Source: Methylobacterium sp. WL119 (GTDB taxonomy: Bacteria; Pseudomonadota; Alphaproteobacteria; Rhizobiales; Beijerinckiaceae). From it: a stretch of DNA of 32,812 nt. How positions within the stretch are numbered: position 1 is the stretch's first letter; each line of letters begins with the position of its first letter. The stretch lies in contig NZ_VRUU01000056.1 of NCBI RefSeq assembly GCF_008039875.1, forward strand, positions 1 to 32,812, in the 5' to 3' direction. Position numbers and translations under genes: made by a program. Below the pieces are notes generated by a model, which was not told the DNA's origin, ran no database searches, and saw nothing but the letters and a program-made list of their open reading frames with translations. Shown here piece after piece: positions 29,634-32,812 of the stretch.

Positions 29634-30815
29634 ATGATGCAGATCGTTCCGGCTTTCGGACGCATCGGCGAGGAGAACGCCTTCGCCGTCCTCGCGCGGG
29701 CCAACGCGCTGGCGGCCCAGGGGCGCGACGTCATCAATCTCGGCATCGGCCAGCCCGACATGCCGACCCCGGCCCACATCGTCGAGGCCGGCATCCAGGC
29801 GCTGCGCGACGGCCATCACGGCTACACGCCGGCCACCGGCATCCTTCCCTTGCGCGAGGCGGTCGCCCGCGACATCCACCGGCGCCACGGCGTCGAGGTC
29901 TCACCCGAAAGCGTGATGATCGTGCCCGGCGGCAAGGTCACCATGTTCATGGCGATCCTGATGTTCGGCGAGCCCGGCGCCGAGATCCTCTATCCCGACC
30001 CCGGCTTCCCGATCTACCGCTCGATGATCGAGTTCACCGGCGCGACGCCGGTCCCGGTGCCGATCCGCGAGGGCAACGGCTTCGCCTTCTCGGCCGAGGA
30101 GACCCTGGCGCTGATCACGCCGCGGACCCGGCTGCTCATCGTCAACTCGCCGGCGAACCCGACCGGCGGCGTGACCCCGAAGGCCGAGATCGACGCCCTG
30201 GTGAAGGGGCTCGCCGACCACCCCGGCGTGGCGGTGATGTCGGACGAGATCTACGGCACCATGACCTACGACGGGCAGGCGCATCACTCGCTGCTCAAGT
30301 ACGAAGCGATCCGCGACCGGCTGATCTATCTCGACGGCGCCTCGAAGACCTACGCGATGACCGGTTGGCGGCTCGGCTGGTCGGTCTGGCCGAAGCCGCT
30401 CTACGAGGCGGCGCGCAAGCTCGCGGTCAACGCCCATTCCTGCGTCAACGCGGCGACGCAGTGGGCCGGCATCGCCGCCCTCGACGGGTCGCAGGATTGC
30501 GTGGCCGAGATGGTCGCCGAGTTCGACCGGCGGCGGACGATCGTGGTCGACGGGCTCAACAACCTGCCCGGCGTCTCCTGCATCGTGCCGAAGGGCGCGT
30601 TCTACGCGTTCCCGAACGTCGGCCGCACCGGCTGGAAGGCCAAGGCCCTGGCCTCGACCCTGCTGGAGGAGGCCGGCGTCGCCGTCATCGGCGGCCCGGA
30701 TTTCGGCGTGCACGGCGAGGGCTACATCCGCCTGTCCTACGCCAACTCGGCCGAGAACATCCTGCGCGCGCTCGAGCGGATGAAGACGTTCCTCAGCGAG
30801 CGCAAGCCGGGCTGA
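29634..30815 (+). CDS. Class I/II pyridoxal-phosphate aminotransferase
   Basis: A 393-residue fold-type I aminotransferase, transferring an amino group from an amino acid to a 2-oxo acid with PLP. Motifs are: LGIGQPDMPTP at 36-46, YTPATGILPLREA, NSPANPTGG with Asn175, SDEIYG with Asp204 and Tyr207, and the PLP-binding Lys238 in GASKTYAMTGWRLGW (Arg246). The C-terminal Arg is within YIRLSYANS. The family resembles aspartate/tyrosine or unspecified AAT-I enzymes; the substrate cannot be set. The ATG at 29634 has GAGGG upstream; a second ATG directly follows. It is convergent with pckA. Confidence 0.94.
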   Translation: MMQIVPAFGRIGEENAFAVLARANALAAQGRDVINLGIGQPDMPTPAHIVEAGIQALRDGHHGYTPATGILPLREAVARDIHRRHGVEVSPESVMIVPGGKVTMFMAILMFGEPGAEILYPDPGFPIYRSMIEFTGATPVPVPIREGNGFAFSAEETLALITPRTRLLIVNSPANPTGGVTPKAEIDALVKGLADHPGVAVMSDEIYGTMTYDGQAHHSLLKYEAIRDRLIYLDGASKTYAMTGWRLGWSVWPKPLYEAARKLAVNAHSCVNAATQWAGIAALDGSQDCVAEMVAEFDRRRTIVVDGLNNLPGVSCIVPKGAFYAFPNVGRTGWKAKALASTLLEEAGVAVIGGPDFGVHGEGYIRLSYANSAENILRALERMKTFLSERKPG

Positions 30816-30836
30816 GGCGACGGTCGGACGCGTACC

Positions 30837-30865
30837 CTTCCCTCCCCCCGCAAGGGGGAGGGAAG
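30837..30865. terminator. 12-bp perfect hairpin between aminotransferase and pckA
   Basis: CTTCCCTCCCCC-CGCAA-GGGGGAGGGAAG lies in the 61-bp space between two convergent genes (stops at 30815 and 30877). It is strong enough to end transcription from both sides, although no T-run follows. Its C/G-rich make-up resembles the hairpin at 22649-22670, so it may be a dispersed repeat used as a terminator. Confidence 0.6.
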
Positions 30866-30876
30866 ACCCGAGCCCC

Positions 30877-32496
<1,620 letters not shown>

Positions 32497-32812
32497 GGTC
32501 TCTCTCCCGGGCCCCTGCTCGCGCCGCGTCGCTGACACCGGGCGCGCCAGGCGCCGGATCATGGGAGCGTCCGTGCGGTCGTACAGGACCGCCGCACGCT
32601 GGTTCGCCGCTCCCGACTCGTCTTGGATAGGTGGCAAGCTTTCGCCGTCAACTTGGACGAAGGGTGGAGGGGGACAGACGAGGGCCGCTTGTCAGGGGGC
32701 CGGAAACCGTTCACCCGAGCGCATCGCATCGCCGCCACGTGGGACCCCACGCCGCCTTCATCCCGGCCGCGTTCGGCGGTATCGCATGGGCGCTCCCGCC
32801 CCGACCCGGCCC
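32497..32812. promoter_or_regulatory. Upstream region of pckA with a candidate promoter
   Basis: No gene is seen in this 316-bp stretch. On the minus strand a -35 like TTGACG (32646-32651) and a -10 like TATCCA (32624-32629) are 16 bp apart, which would give a leader of about 120 bases for pckA. In related genomes the chvI-chvG genes often lie on the other side, but none is visible before the window ends. Confidence 0.45.

Overview
The window is high-GC DNA from an alphaproteobacterium, most likely a Methylobacterium/Methylorubrum-type member of the Hyphomicrobiales. This rests on the ribH-nusB-thiL order, the K+-independent H+-pyrophosphatase, the ATP-type PEP carboxykinase, the DUF6481-type protein and overall codon use. 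It is an inference from protein character and gene order; no database was consulted. No rRNA, tRNA or CRISPR array was found.

The left half (about 1-14,900) reads as an accessory island made of small regulator/oxidoreductase modules. It begins with the end of an IS21-type insertion that cuts a short-chain dehydrogenase (SDR) gene. Then follow: an AraC regulator with an SDR; an HxlR regulator divergent from an SDR; an SDR divergent from a LysR regulator; a TetR regulator divergent from a Rid-family gene; a Tat-exported class A beta-lactamase; a left-handed beta-helix protein; another SDR; an AraC regulator divergent from an SDR; an AT-rich SnoaL-like gene; and a Rid plus Old Yellow Enzyme operon divergent from a LysR regulator. 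Several divergent or upstream regions carry clear palindromes or repeats that suit the adjacent regulator. Together the genes suggest separately inducible modules for reducing or clearing reactive carbonyl, quinone or enone compounds. That role is inferred from the families.

The right half (about 15,100-32,812) looks like core chromosome. It holds: hppA; a small protein behind a CtrA-like box whose 3' end overlaps thiL; the ribH-nusB-thiL operon; a complete PotABCD-like ABC importer in the order ATPase, Tat-type binding protein, permease, permease; a cold-shock gene with a strong intrinsic terminator; a group of small conserved proteins including a duplicated pair; an EnvZ-like histidine kinase without a regulator in view; small hypothetical genes; a class I/II aminotransferase; and pckA, probably starting at TTG. 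Two G/C-rich perfect hairpins in intergenic positions look like dispersed repeats or terminators.

The observations most worth checking are the modular regulator/SDR island with its operators (especially a 21-bp direct repeat next to the AraC gene and three TetR-type palindromes), two Rid proteins that both appear to lack the catalytic arginine, the IS-disrupted SDR, the AT-rich SnoaL gene, and the CtrA-like box in front of an uncharacterised gene.
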